A stretch of DNA of 64,000 nucleotides from Bacteroidaceae bacterium (GCA_017546505.1 JAFYWV010000122.1:1-64000); one strand, 5' to 3'; shown: positions 35,669 to 43,968, counted from the first letter of the stretch. A program made the numbers and translations. Notes: generated from the sequence alone by a model not told the origin.

Positions 35669-35981
35669 TCTTTATAGTTTTATCATCGACATTTGGAGTT
35701 TGAGCAAGTGCTTCATCTATGACGGCGTTTGTTATCTTTGCCTTTGGATTGTCATATAGTATCTTTACAACTGCTTCATCAACCTTTGCCTCCAAGCGGT
35801 CTATCTCCTTGTTGAGTTCTTCAGCATTTGTTAAGGGATAGTATGGTTTAACTCTATTCAAGGAGGTCAAATACCTCTCCTCAATAGAACACAGTTTGTA
35901 ACGCAAGACGGAACCGTTCTTTTTGAGATAGGCAACAACCTTGCCTTGATAATACATTCTCTTTACAAATCTTAATGCCAT
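35598..35981 (-). pseudogene. Possible N-terminal fragment of a tyrosine recombinase
   Basis: A 127-residue frame at the right end of the element pointing inward, the usual place and direction of an integrase gene. The first about 95 residues (KRMYYQGKVVAYLKKNGSVL, then a helical LTNAEELNKEIDRLEAK, then PKAKITNAVIDEAL) look like an arm-binding domain plus the start of the core-binding helices. The tail from about residue 100 is out-of-frame read-through into the DUF4405 gene. The catalytic R-H-R-Y domain is absent. Assignment rests on position and general resemblance, so it stays tentative. Confidence 0.4.
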
Positions 35982-36000
35982 AAACTATATAAATTGTTTA

Positions 36001-36105
36001 GTTGCGCAGTTGCTTCAACACCTTTTTCAACACCTTTTGCGCAACAAAGGTAGTGTTTATCCGCAACTGAACAAAATATTTTCGCAACTTTTTATATTGT
36101 TTATT
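36001..36105. repeat. Right-end arm-type repeat cluster of the element
   Basis: Motifs GTTGCGCAGTTGC (36001), a tandem partial copy of TTCAACACCTTTT, the 21-bp repeat at 36026-36046, CCGCAACTG and TCGCAACTTTTTAT. These mirror the GCGCAAC motifs near the left end. Confidence 0.45.
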
Positions 36106-36171
36106 ACCTGATTATCAATGTTTTACCATTGTTTTATTGATTACAACTCCCTGTGTATCAAGTTGCTATGG

Positions 36172-36190
36172 CGAATCCAGTCATCCCGAC
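36172..36190. repeat. attR-like 19-bp repeat
   Basis: Exact copy of 35047-35065, with no tRNA body upstream of it, so not a second tRNA gene. Confidence 0.8.
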
Positions 36191-36196
36191 TTAGTT

Positions 36197-36230
36197 AAAA
36201 CCTTGATAATCAAACGATTGTCAAGGTTTT
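36197..36230 (+). terminator. Displaced original terminator of tRNA-Pro
   Basis: A 15-bp stem with one G-U pair (36197-36211 and 36216-36230), loop AAAC, then TTGTTTTT. It lies seven bases beyond attR, where the tRNA terminator would sit before insertion. Confidence 0.7.
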
Positions 36231-36567
36231 TTGTTTTTACACAGATTTAAACGGACAGCCAGGAAAATTATCCGAACAGAAGCCAGATTGAATGGACCAT
36301 TTAATCACCTCTTGACGAGACTATCACCAATGAAAAATTCAAGAGAAAACGCCCAAAAGCCCCCTATGCCGCATTTTTTCTACCAGAAATTGCGACAACA
36401 ACAATTTTAGTTTAAAAAAATATTATCCCTATTTTTTATCATTTTTATTGTTTTTAAGTTTTTTTATAACTACGTTTGCGAAGACACACAAACCGGATTG
36501 TCTATAATGCATTGTCCCAACCGAACAAAAATAAAACATAACTAATTAATAACTAATTCACGACACT
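36231..36567 (+). promoter_or_regulatory. Gap with the promoter of the SPFH/GYF cluster
   Basis: 337 bp without a gene. The useful part is TTG at 36448-36450, a 20-nt spacer and TACGTTTG at 36471-36478, a strong promoter 89 nt before the first gene of the cluster, so the transcript has a leader of about 80 nt. The segment 36240-36410 shows no feature I can name. Confidence 0.6.
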
Positions 36568-37923
36568 ATGAAAAAAGGATTTTTTTTGGCGGCTATTGCT
36601 GTTATGGCATTAGCATTCACAGCTAAAGCCCAAGAGACTGAAATGCCCAAGTATCAAAGAAGTTCGTTGCACATGGTACTTTTGACCACAGACGAACCAA
36701 CTCTTGAGGGTTCTGAGGATTTCTCGGATTATCTGGACCAATCTTGGCAGAACTATCCGTTCCCCGAGAAGTACAACAGACACGCAATAGCCTACACACA
36801 GGGTTATGGCGGCAAGCCCAAGGGCTCCTTCCTTGAATTCATCAACCAATACAAAAACGGTTTTGCCGGGATGGGACTTCTTGAGGCAAAAGAGTTGATG
36901 GAAAATTTCAGTTCGGGAAAAGAATACAAAGAGGAACTTGTAACAGCCACACAGAATCTTATCGAGAGTGAAAAAATAGGCAATCAACTGATACGCAAAT
37001 GGTTTAATATTCAGGACGACGGTTCTTGGGACTACGAGTTGATTAAGGAGCGTGCTGCATACAACGCCAACCAAGCTGCTATTGCCGAGGCTAATGCCGT
37101 TGCAAAGGGTGTACAGGCTATCTTTGACCAAGGCGAGGACCTTATTGCCAACACATTCGTGACATTTTCAAAATTGGCGTTCTATGAAAATGAGCCGGTA
37201 GCGAACTTCACAAAAGAGCTTGCTATGTTTATTGCAAGTTTCACTCCGGCACCAGCAAATAAGATTATGGTTGTTGCTGCTGAAACAGCATACAATGCTA
37301 CACGCAGAGGATACTCGGCAAGAACAACAACTGCCCTTTATAAACTTGATTGGACCGAGGAGGTAAAGGCAACATTCTATGATATGTTCAAAGAGGACAA
37401 CAAGATTGATATGGAGAAGTTCAACGCATACACATTCCCTATGTCACTTGTTGGTATTGAGACCGGCAGCAGCACAACAATCGATGCAATGGGCGGCTTG
37501 TCTGAAATGATTGGTATTGAAGCAAAGAAACCGGACGACCTTTTGATTAACCAAACTATCGTACGCAACATAGACAAACTTTTTGCCAAATTGCAGAATA
37601 CATACGAGGTATTTGCTCCGGTTTCACAGATTATCTCTGTAAATCCATTGATGGCAGATATGGGTATGAAAGAAGGCTTGGAAGGTGGCGAGAAATTTGA
37701 CCTTCTTGAACCCCAGTTGAACGAAGAGACCAATAAGATTGAGTGGAAATCCATCGGCGTTGTCAAGGTTGACAAAAAGGGTATTTGGGATAACAGATAC
37801 TCTTTGACAGAGGAGGCTAAAAATGCAGCAGAAACAGAGCAGAAAGGCACAGTCCTCAGCAATAACAAGAAGGCAGCCGTTGGTATGGTTGTAAAGCAGG
37901 TTGTTAAGAACAAGAAAAAATAA
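36568..37923 (+). CDS. Exported protein of unknown function, first gene of the SPFH/GYF cluster
   Basis: A 451-residue protein with a clear signal peptide (MKKGFFLAAIAVMALAFTAKAQ). The mature part is mostly helical with a long alanine-rich stretch (AAYNANQAAIAEANAVAKGV, residues about 165-185) and no cysteine in the parts I examined. The C-terminus is very basic (VVKQVVKNKKK). I do not recognise a family. Periplasmic or outer-membrane-associated location is likely. It has the cluster promoter upstream and is 8 nt from the lipoprotein gene, so they are co-transcribed. Confidence 0.8.
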   Translation: MKKGFFLAAIAVMALAFTAKAQETEMPKYQRSSLHMVLLTTDEPTLEGSEDFSDYLDQSWQNYPFPEKYNRHAIAYTQGYGGKPKGSFLEFINQYKNGFAGMGLLEAKELMENFSSGKEYKEELVTATQNLIESEKIGNQLIRKWFNIQDDGSWDYELIKERAAYNANQAAIAEANAVAKGVQAIFDQGEDLIANTFVTFSKLAFYENEPVANFTKELAMFIASFTPAPANKIMVVAAETAYNATRRGYSARTTTALYKLDWTEEVKATFYDMFKEDNKIDMEKFNAYTFPMSLVGIETGSSTTIDAMGGLSEMIGIEAKKPDDLLINQTIVRNIDKLFAKLQNTYEVFAPVSQIISVNPLMADMGMKEGLEGGEKFDLLEPQLNEETNKIEWKSIGVVKVDKKGIWDNRYSLTEEAKNAAETEQKGTVLSNNKKAAVGMVVKQVVKNKKK

Positions 37924-37931
37924 GAGACAAT

Positions 37932-38462
37932 ATGAGCAAGCATTTCAGAATAGTTATATTTGCCTTGACAGCGCTTTTGCTGGCATCCTGTGCATCAAAA
38001 AAAGAGGCTACAGCAAACAAGGCTACAATGACGTGGCAATACGAAATTGAACCCACAACCGGCCAGGCTACACAAGGTTCAATATTGGTCAAGGTGTGGT
38101 CATATTCGGGCAGCAAGGGTGTGGCAAGAACACTTGCCGGAAAAAATGCAGTCCACGGTGTATTGTTCAAGGGAGTTGCGGCTCTGAACGAGCAGAATGC
38201 TAGAGTACCGCAACAAAAGCCTATCGTAACTGATGTAAACGCCGAAGAGACTCACAAGGAGTTTTTAAATGAGTTCTTCAAAGACGATGGCAAATATATG
38301 AAGTATGTAAATTTTATAAACAACGGCATCCCAGCCCCCGGAGATATTATAAAGGTTGGCCCAAGATATAAAGTCGGAGTCAGAGTCTCTGTTGCAAAGG
38401 ATGCATTAAGAAAGGAGATGGAGGCTGCGGGTATTATAAAGTCACTCGGTGCCGGTTTCTAA
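37932..38462 (+). CDS. Small lipoprotein of unknown function
   Basis: A 176-residue probable lipoprotein: basic start, hydrophobic core FALTALLLASC with the lipobox cysteine near residue 20, then CASKKEA. The mature part begins with a beta-strand segment (WQYEIEPTTGQATQGSILVKVW) and ends with a short helical region. No recognised domain. Tight spacing to the preceding exported protein suggests they act together at the envelope. Confidence 0.78.
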   Translation: MSKHFRIVIFALTALLLASCASKKEATANKATMTWQYEIEPTTGQATQGSILVKVWSYSGSKGVARTLAGKNAVHGVLFKGVAALNEQNARVPQQKPIVTDVNAEETHKEFLNEFFKDDGKYMKYVNFINNGIPAPGDIIKVGPRYKVGVRVSVAKDALRKEMEAAGIIKSLGAGF

Positions 38463-38502
38463 GAGTTCACAGACCTTAATTTAGGGCAAATTGTCTTACG
38501 AT

Positions 38503-38545
38503 AATATTGGGATTTGTCTTATCGAAAAAGACGAATCTCAATATT
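38503..38545 (+). promoter_or_regulatory. Strong hairpin inside the SPFH/GYF cluster
   Basis: An 18-bp stem with two G-U pairs (38503-38520 and 38528-38545) and a 7-nt loop ATCGAAA, 18 nt before the next start codon. There is no T-run after it, so a processing site, attenuator or translational control element is as likely as a terminator. Confidence 0.55.
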
Positions 38546-38563
38546 TACAATAATAAACGTAAT

Positions 38564-39514
38564 ATGAAAAAAATCTTTCTGTCTATAATTTTTATATCTT
38601 CGGCATTACTGCTGTTTGCACAAGCCAAGAAACCAACGATTATGGTTGTCCCAAGCGACCAATGGTGTATAAAGAACGGATACACACAAACAATTGACAT
38701 TCAAGGAGCATCTACTGTTATACCCGATTATCAGGCAGCTTTGCAAAACAGTACCGATTTGTTGATGGCCATAAGCAAAATCAATGAGATGATGACTGAA
38801 CGCGGTTTCCCGCTAAAAAACCTTGAGTCATCGCTCAAGACTTTGAGAGACCAGGCTGCTGAAGACGCAATGCTTACCGGCAAGGAGGGCGGCGAAGTTG
38901 CAGAAACTCCGATTGACAAACTGAAGAAAGTTGCCAAAGCAGACATCTGGATGCAGCTCACTTACACCGTCAACCAAGCAGGGCCCAAACGTTCATTGTC
39001 GTTTAATCTTCAAGGACTCGACGCCTACACAGACAAACAGATTGCCGGTGCTTCGGGCACAAGCGCACAATCATTCACCACTGAGGTTCAAATTCTTGTA
39101 GAAGAGGCCATATTGTCACATATCGACCTGTTCAATTCACAGTTACAGGCACATTTTGACGATATGTTCACCAATGGACGAGAAATCATTGTACGCATAA
39201 AAACCTGGGACAATATCGGCTATGACCTTGAAGAGGAGTTTGATGGAGAGATGCTGAGCACCATCATCGAGGATTGGATAGCCGACAACACAGTTCAGGG
39301 ACGCTTCAACACCTCCACTGTAACAGAAAACAATATGCTGTTCGAGCAGGTTAGAATACCACTCGAAATAGAGGAGAATGGAAAAGTCAGGGCAATCGAT
39401 GCACGCCGTTGGGTTGGTATGTTGAGAAAATATCTGAGAGACAATTACAGCATTGAATCAAAGCTGATGATGCAGGGTCTGGGCCAGGCACAGTTGGTTA
39501 TCGGTGCTAAATAA
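38564..39514 (+). CDS. DUF6175-like exported protein
   Basis: A 316-residue protein with a signal peptide (IFLSIIFISSALLLFAQA). The mature part contains MVVPSDQWCIKNGY and a helical stretch with MMTERGFPLKNLESSLKTL, which I associate with DUF6175, a Bacteroidetes-specific family of unknown role. The start is the ATG at 38564, because the longer frame would include the hairpin. Two possible beta-rich halves of similar kind (residues 20-170 and 180-316) suggest a CsgG-like or LPP20-like alpha/beta fold, but this is a guess. Confidence 0.72.
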   Translation: MKKIFLSIIFISSALLLFAQAKKPTIMVVPSDQWCIKNGYTQTIDIQGASTVIPDYQAALQNSTDLLMAISKINEMMTERGFPLKNLESSLKTLRDQAAEDAMLTGKEGGEVAETPIDKLKKVAKADIWMQLTYTVNQAGPKRSLSFNLQGLDAYTDKQIAGASGTSAQSFTTEVQILVEEAILSHIDLFNSQLQAHFDDMFTNGREIIVRIKTWDNIGYDLEEEFDGEMLSTIIEDWIADNTVQGRFNTSTVTENNMLFEQVRIPLEIEENGKVRAIDARRWVGMLRKYLRDNYSIESKLMMQGLGQAQLVIGAK

Positions 39515-39589
39515 GAGGTTGTTTAGAAACACATAAAAAAGAACACTATTCAAACAACTTATAAACCTTAATTGAGAAAGCATTATATT

Positions 39590-40957
39590 ATGGGACTATT
39601 CGATAGAAAAAAAGAAGGTGGTTTTATGGACGTTATACGTTGCGATGAGACCAAATACTTCGTTTGGAAGTGGCGTCCGTCTGGAGAAGCCAATTCTACG
39701 AAAAAAGAGAATGCTATACGCTATGGAAGTTCGTTAAGAGTAAAAAAAGGCGAAGTTGCAGTATTCTTTTACAAGAAAAAAGATGGGGAAATTATGGATT
39801 GCATCGTAGGTCCATACGACGACACAATCAAGACAGCAAACTTTCCCGTATTGACAAGCATCGTCGGTGCAGCGTTTGGCGGCAACTCACCTTTCCAGGC
39901 CGAGATTTACTTCATAGACACCGAGAGCAATAACCAGTTGAACTTTGCAGTGCCCTATTTCAATGCTACAGACCCACGATGGCCAGACCACAAGGTGCCG
40001 GTAGCAGTGCGTGGAAAAGTAACGTTCACAATCAGCGATCACAACCTGTTTCTCGAAAAAAACAGGCTCGTGGACTTTGATCTGGACGAATTCTATGCAA
40101 GAATAAAAAGCGCGATGGTGAGAAAGATAAAGGGCATTGTTGCAAATGCGCCCTATGATTTCTCCCTGCCACTTATTCAACTGGAAAGAAAGGTCGATTT
40201 TCTCTCTGAGGTAGCAGAGGAGAGGCTCAAAGGAAGAATTGATGAGTTCGGTGTGGAGTTGAAGCATATAGATATAGAGAATATAGAAATCGATGATGAG
40301 TCTGACGAATACTATGAGCTGAAACGTCTGACAGCAGACTCTGCAGCCGACGCTGCAGCATTCCAGTCGGAGATGAACAAGAAGAACCTTATCGACACAC
40401 AGGCTATAAATGCCGAAAATATGGCAGAAACTATGCGAATTCAGAGAGAGGAGATGCAGCGCAATCAAAGACTGCAAACCGAGACAAATTTTCTTGGCGC
40501 TCACTCTGCAAATTTGCAGGCTGATGTGTTGAAGACCGCAGCCTCAGGCATTGGCAATATGGGCGTTAACCTTGGTGGAGGAGATATGTCGGGCTTTAAT
40601 CCTGCAGGAATGATGATGGGTATGGCGCTTGGAGGTTCTATGGGAGGCCAAATGAACAATATGATGAACCAGATGGGACAGCAGATGCAGAATTCAATGT
40701 CTGCACCACCACCTATTCCGGAGGTCAAGTATATGCTTGCCAACAATGGACAGCAGTTCGGGCCTTTCAATATGATGCAGATGTCACAATTAGTACAAAA
40801 CGGACAGATGACAAAGGAGACATACGTGTGGAAACAAGGTATGGTTGCTTGGGATTTTGCAGGCAATGTACAGGAGCTGGCATCGTTGTTTATGCAGGCT
40901 GCTCCACCGCCACCACCTCCGGGTAATGGTATGCCACCTGTTCCTCCTTGTATGTAA
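39590..40957 (+). CDS. SPFH-domain (YdjI / virion core protein-like) protein with C-terminal GYF-type domain
   Basis: 455 residues, cytoplasmic. Residues about 10-245 are an SPFH domain of the YdjI type, opening MGLFDRKKEGGF with GPYDDTIKTANFPVLTS and a basic YKKKDG turn. Residues 245-300 are a charged helix likely to form a coiled coil. 320-370 is rich in Gly and Met. 378-435 is a GYF_2/DUF4339-type domain (YMLANNGQQFGPF, WKQGMVAW). A polyproline tail ends it. SPFH proteins assemble on membranes; B. subtilis YdjI works with YdjG and YdjH in a PspA-linked membrane-stress response. The start is the ATG at 39590. Confidence 0.85.
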   Translation: MGLFDRKKEGGFMDVIRCDETKYFVWKWRPSGEANSTKKENAIRYGSSLRVKKGEVAVFFYKKKDGEIMDCIVGPYDDTIKTANFPVLTSIVGAAFGGNSPFQAEIYFIDTESNNQLNFAVPYFNATDPRWPDHKVPVAVRGKVTFTISDHNLFLEKNRLVDFDLDEFYARIKSAMVRKIKGIVANAPYDFSLPLIQLERKVDFLSEVAEERLKGRIDEFGVELKHIDIENIEIDDESDEYYELKRLTADSAADAAAFQSEMNKKNLIDTQAINAENMAETMRIQREEMQRNQRLQTETNFLGAHSANLQADVLKTAASGIGNMGVNLGGGDMSGFNPAGMMMGMALGGSMGGQMNNMMNQMGQQMQNSMSAPPPIPEVKYMLANNGQQFGPFNMMQMSQLVQNGQMTKETYVWKQGMVAWDFAGNVQELASLFMQAAPPPPPPGNGMPPVPPCM

Positions 40958-40975
40958 TTAAAAAAGAAAAGTATT

Positions 40976-41311
40976 ATGGACAACTCTAATTTTTATTCAA
41001 TAGACCGTCTGGTCGAGTTCGGGCTAAGCTTGGCCATATCACAGCAAATGGTAAGTTCTATGAACCAAGCAATAAAACAGATGTATATCCCAGGTTCTAT
41101 TGCTTCAATGCCTTTGCCCAATGTTTTTTATTTGGCAATAGACAACAAGCCTGTGGGGCCATTGGGAGAGTTTGATTTTATGAAAATGATTGAAAGTGGA
41201 AAGGCCACAAAAGACACATTAGGTTGGATGCCCGGAATGCAAAGCTGGCAACCGATAGCATCCATCCCGGCAATGTTGAAAGTGATTGCATTAACCCCAC
41301 CTTCACTATAA
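40976..41311 (+). CDS. GYF-type (DUF4339) domain protein
   Basis: 111 residues. The C-terminal half (residues about 48-105) is a second GYF_2-like domain: FYLAIDNKPVGPLGEFD and GWMPGMQSWQPI, clearly alike to the C-terminus of the SPFH protein 18 nt upstream. GYF domains bind proline-rich peptides, and the SPFH protein ends in such a stretch, so a direct contact between the two is plausible. The first 45 residues are a helical region of unknown role. Confidence 0.72.
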   Translation: MDNSNFYSIDRLVEFGLSLAISQQMVSSMNQAIKQMYIPGSIASMPLPNVFYLAIDNKPVGPLGEFDFMKMIESGKATKDTLGWMPGMQSWQPIASIPAMLKVIALTPPSL

Positions 41312-41332
41312 AGAACAATAAATACAAGAACT

Positions 41333-41689
41333 ATGAACTCTTTTAAAATAAATCTGTTCACAACTGTTATTACAGTTGCCATTGTAGCATTGTTGACCTA
41401 TTGTCTGTACATTTGGACAGACAAAGAGGCCAACGTGGCACTCTTTACAACAGGAAATGCCTTAATATTGTTTGCAACCCTGTTTGGTGTTATGGGTTTC
41501 TCACTTGAGAGTAAAAGAACATTGATAATGGTGAGAACCATCTCTGCCATATTCTTTATAGTTATGCTCATTTCCTGTATTATATTCTGTAGCGTAGGCA
41601 CAGGAAATCCGCCATATATTATTGTAAACGGTCTATTGCTGCTCATTTATATCCTGGCGATATATTATGCAATAAAAGCTGATGTCTAA
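41333..41689 (+). CDS. Small four-helix membrane protein
   Basis: 118 residues with four hydrophobic segments (residues about 8-27, 36-53, 65-87 and 94-113) and short charged loops. No signal or catalytic motif. The family is not recognised. It could be the membrane anchor for the SPFH/GYF proteins encoded just upstream. Confidence 0.72.
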   Translation: MNSFKINLFTTVITVAIVALLTYCLYIWTDKEANVALFTTGNALILFATLFGVMGFSLESKRTLIMVRTISAIFFIVMLISCIIFCSVGTGNPPYIIVNGLLLLIYILAIYYAIKADV

Positions 41690-41713
41690 CAAGAACATAC
41701 ACATAAAAATACT

Positions 41714-42850
41714 ATGAGAAACCATATTATCAACAGTATCCTTGCCATTCTTTTACTTTTTGTAGCAATTGGCTCAAATGCCCAAAACAATCAGAAGAAG
41801 AGTGACGATCTTGGACGCATAGCCCTGAGTCCTTTTGTGACTTCCAATGCTAATATACCCGAATATGCTGTATCCGTAATGAACAACAAGCTCAGTCGGA
41901 TTGCGGCAAAGCACGGTATGGCAAGTACTTCAATAGATAACAGATTTGTAATTACAGCCAATATGGTTGAAATTTCAAAGGATGTTACGGCAAGTGCTCC
42001 TCCTATGATTTCCCTCACATTGTCACCTACCATATATATTGGTGACGGCTTTACAGGCGAGTTGTTTGCAAGCTGTGAAATGCCACCGGTGAAGGGAGTT
42101 GGAGACAATGAGACCAAAGCCTATCTGAATGCAATAAAATCAATACAGGCGAACAACCCTGCTGTGGTAAAATGCATTGATGAAGGAAAGAAGAAAATCA
42201 TAGAGTTCTATAACTCACAGATTGATTTTCTGCTGGCCGAGGCCGAGTCTATGGCAAAGTCACAGAACTTTGACGAGGCAATGTGTCTGTTGGCATCTGT
42301 CCCGACCGTATGCAAGGATGCCTATCTGAAAGCTTATGAAAAAATAGGAGAGGTATACCAAAGAAAGATTGACCTTGAGGGAGATATATTGTATAACGAG
42401 GCATACGCTCAATGGAACACAGCCAAAACCCAGGAGTCTGCACAGATAGTTGTAGAACTGTTGGCGCAAATAAACCCTATTTCATCAGCAGCAGCCAAGG
42501 GCAGAGCACTTGTTGCAAAAGTTGAGGCACATTATAATGCAATTGCAGCCTGGAGAAGGGAGATTGAAGAGAGAAACTGGGCTTTCAAAATGCAGCAGTA
42601 CGAAGATAAACGCGCCGATGAACAGAGAGACCACGACTTCAAGGTTCAGCAGCACAATGACCAGGTTGAGTATCAGATGCAGAAATCGAACTTCGACTAT
42701 GAGGTGCAGATGGAACACGCCCGCAACGGTGGAGCAGCATCAGAATATGCCCTTCAAGAGGTCAAGAGTATCGTTTCTGTAATGAGCAACAAAGGCTCGG
42801 GAGATGGTATAATATCAAAGCTGTCAAAAAAAATATCCAGTTGGTTTTAA
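41714..42850 (+). CDS. Exported helical protein with C-terminal coiled coil
   Basis: A 378-residue protein with a signal peptide ending GSNAQ. Residues about 30-140 form an alpha/beta domain resembling lipoprotein-type CsgG/LPP20 folds (IALSPFVTSNANIPEY, LSPTIYIGDGFTGELF). 150-285 is TPR-like (AEAESMAKSQNFDEAMCLL). 290-345 is a highly charged coiled coil (KMQQYEDKRADEQRDHDFK). Function unknown. Its N-terminal domain may be a distant relative of the DUF6175 gene product in the same cluster. Confidence 0.75.
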   Translation: MRNHIINSILAILLLFVAIGSNAQNNQKKSDDLGRIALSPFVTSNANIPEYAVSVMNNKLSRIAAKHGMASTSIDNRFVITANMVEISKDVTASAPPMISLTLSPTIYIGDGFTGELFASCEMPPVKGVGDNETKAYLNAIKSIQANNPAVVKCIDEGKKKIIEFYNSQIDFLLAEAESMAKSQNFDEAMCLLASVPTVCKDAYLKAYEKIGEVYQRKIDLEGDILYNEAYAQWNTAKTQESAQIVVELLAQINPISSAAAKGRALVAKVEAHYNAIAAWRREIEERNWAFKMQQYEDKRADEQRDHDFKVQQHNDQVEYQMQKSNFDYEVQMEHARNGGAASEYALQEVKSIVSVMSNKGSGDGIISKLSKKISSWF

Positions 42851-42862
42851 TTGAATAGAGAT

Positions 42863-43867
42863 ATGCAAAGAGAATATAATAAATGCCCTGCTTGTGGCGA
42901 AATAAGAAAAGCTTTCTCGGCACAATGTCCCAGTTGTGGATATGATTTCCAGAATGCCTGCGCAAAGGTTGTTGAAGAACTGAATGCAAAGTTCGAAGTG
43001 GTTGCATTGGATGATTACACCAATTCAGAACGGGAGAAATTGCAGTTGGAGCTGATAAAGTCTTTCACCATACCACAGATAAAAGAGGAGCTGCTGGACC
43101 TGCTGATGTATATTCAGCCTAAAGCAACAGTCAAGAACGAAACAAAGGTCACCGTTGAGTGGCGATTAAGACAAAAGGAGGTCATCAACAGAGCCAAGAT
43201 GGCTTTCGCCAATGACAGGAAAATACTGGAAAAGATTCAAAGCTACGAAGACGAATTAAAGAAACTTGAAAAACAGCACTTCCGCAAATGGTGGCAAAAG
43301 ACATCAATACTGACAAAAATAGCCATAGCCGTTGTTCTTCTGTTCATTCTGATACTTATAATACCGGCAAAAGACAATTCTCCCGAGACTTACTCTGTAA
43401 AGTTTGCCGAAGCCGTTGAGAATAAGGAGTATGACAAGGCTATGGACTACCTGAGCGAAGTTCCGTCTATGGGCAGAATAATCTCGGACCAGTACTTGAC
43501 TTTGATTGATGGACTCATTGAAGAAGGCAGAGTTGTAGAGGCTGAAAATCTTTATAACAACTTAAACAGTTTTGTCAACAGAAGCGAGAACGCCAATCAT
43601 TTGTCAAAGACCTGCGACAACTTTATAAAATACTATGTTGACAAGGGCAATATTGACAAAGCCGGCAAGTTTGCAACAGAGGTGGATGGAATTGCAACTG
43701 TACTTAAGAATATAATTCTTAGCGGTGACACGAATGCTGCTATAAAGTACTACAAGCGCAACTCCCACAAGTTGACAAAATACGACAGCAAGCAAAGGAA
43801 GCGTGTACTTATGTGCAACGACGAGATTGTTGAGAACTTCATTTATGATAATAATCTATTGAAATGA
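42863..43867 (+). CDS. Zinc-ribbon, single-pass membrane protein with helical C-terminal domain
   Basis: 334 residues. Residues 8-25 are a zinc ribbon (CPAC and CPSC, C-x2-C spaced by 10). 30-145 is helical and charged. About 149-169 is one transmembrane helix (IAIAVVLLFILILI). 175-334 is TPR-like (FAEAVENKEYDKAMDYL). The topology puts the zinc ribbon on the cytoplasmic side and the helical part outside. This layout resembles YdjG of B. subtilis (zinc ribbons plus membrane helix next to YdjI). The ATG at 42863 is used; a TTG at 42851 abuts the previous stop and is an alternative start. Last gene of the cluster. Confidence 0.8.
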   Translation: MQREYNKCPACGEIRKAFSAQCPSCGYDFQNACAKVVEELNAKFEVVALDDYTNSEREKLQLELIKSFTIPQIKEELLDLLMYIQPKATVKNETKVTVEWRLRQKEVINRAKMAFANDRKILEKIQSYEDELKKLEKQHFRKWWQKTSILTKIAIAVVLLFILILIIPAKDNSPETYSVKFAEAVENKEYDKAMDYLSEVPSMGRIISDQYLTLIDGLIEEGRVVEAENLYNNLNSFVNRSENANHLSKTCDNFIKYYVDKGNIDKAGKFATEVDGIATVLKNIILSGDTNAAIKYYKRNSHKLTKYDSKQRKRVLMCNDEIVENFIYDNNLLK

Positions 43868-43908
43868 ATTGACGGGTCGTTGCCGTAAATCAAAATCACA
43901 AATACTTA

Positions 43909-43953
43909 AACAAAATGAGAGATTTTCAGTTACTGAAAATCTCTCATTTTGTT
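43909..43953. terminator. Bidirectional terminator between the SPFH/GYF cluster and ispG
   Basis: A perfect 22-bp stem with a one-base centre (arms 43909-43930 and 43932-43953), A-rich on one side and T-rich on the other, between convergent genes. Confidence 0.82.
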
Positions 43954-43968
43954 GTCTTTATTTTGTCT

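Larger units (their letters stand above)
35047..36190. mobile_element. 1.1-kb tRNA-Pro-integrated mini-element
   Basis: The last 18 bases of tRNA-Pro plus the next base (35047-35065) are repeated exactly at 36172-36190, giving a unit of 1125 bp, as expected for site-specific integration by a tyrosine recombinase. Between the repeats lie a haem-protein-like gene (35246-35668) and a possible N-terminal integrase fragment (35598-35981). Near each end are clusters of GCGCAAC motifs resembling integrase arm sites, and a 21-bp direct repeat. No complete recombinase is present, so the unit is either a remnant of a larger island or a small element mobilised in trans. Confidence 0.7.

Noticed and set aside
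36172..36190. Second tRNA-Pro gene
   Set aside because: Only the last 18 tRNA bases plus one are present, with no cloverleaf upstream; it is an attachment-site copy.
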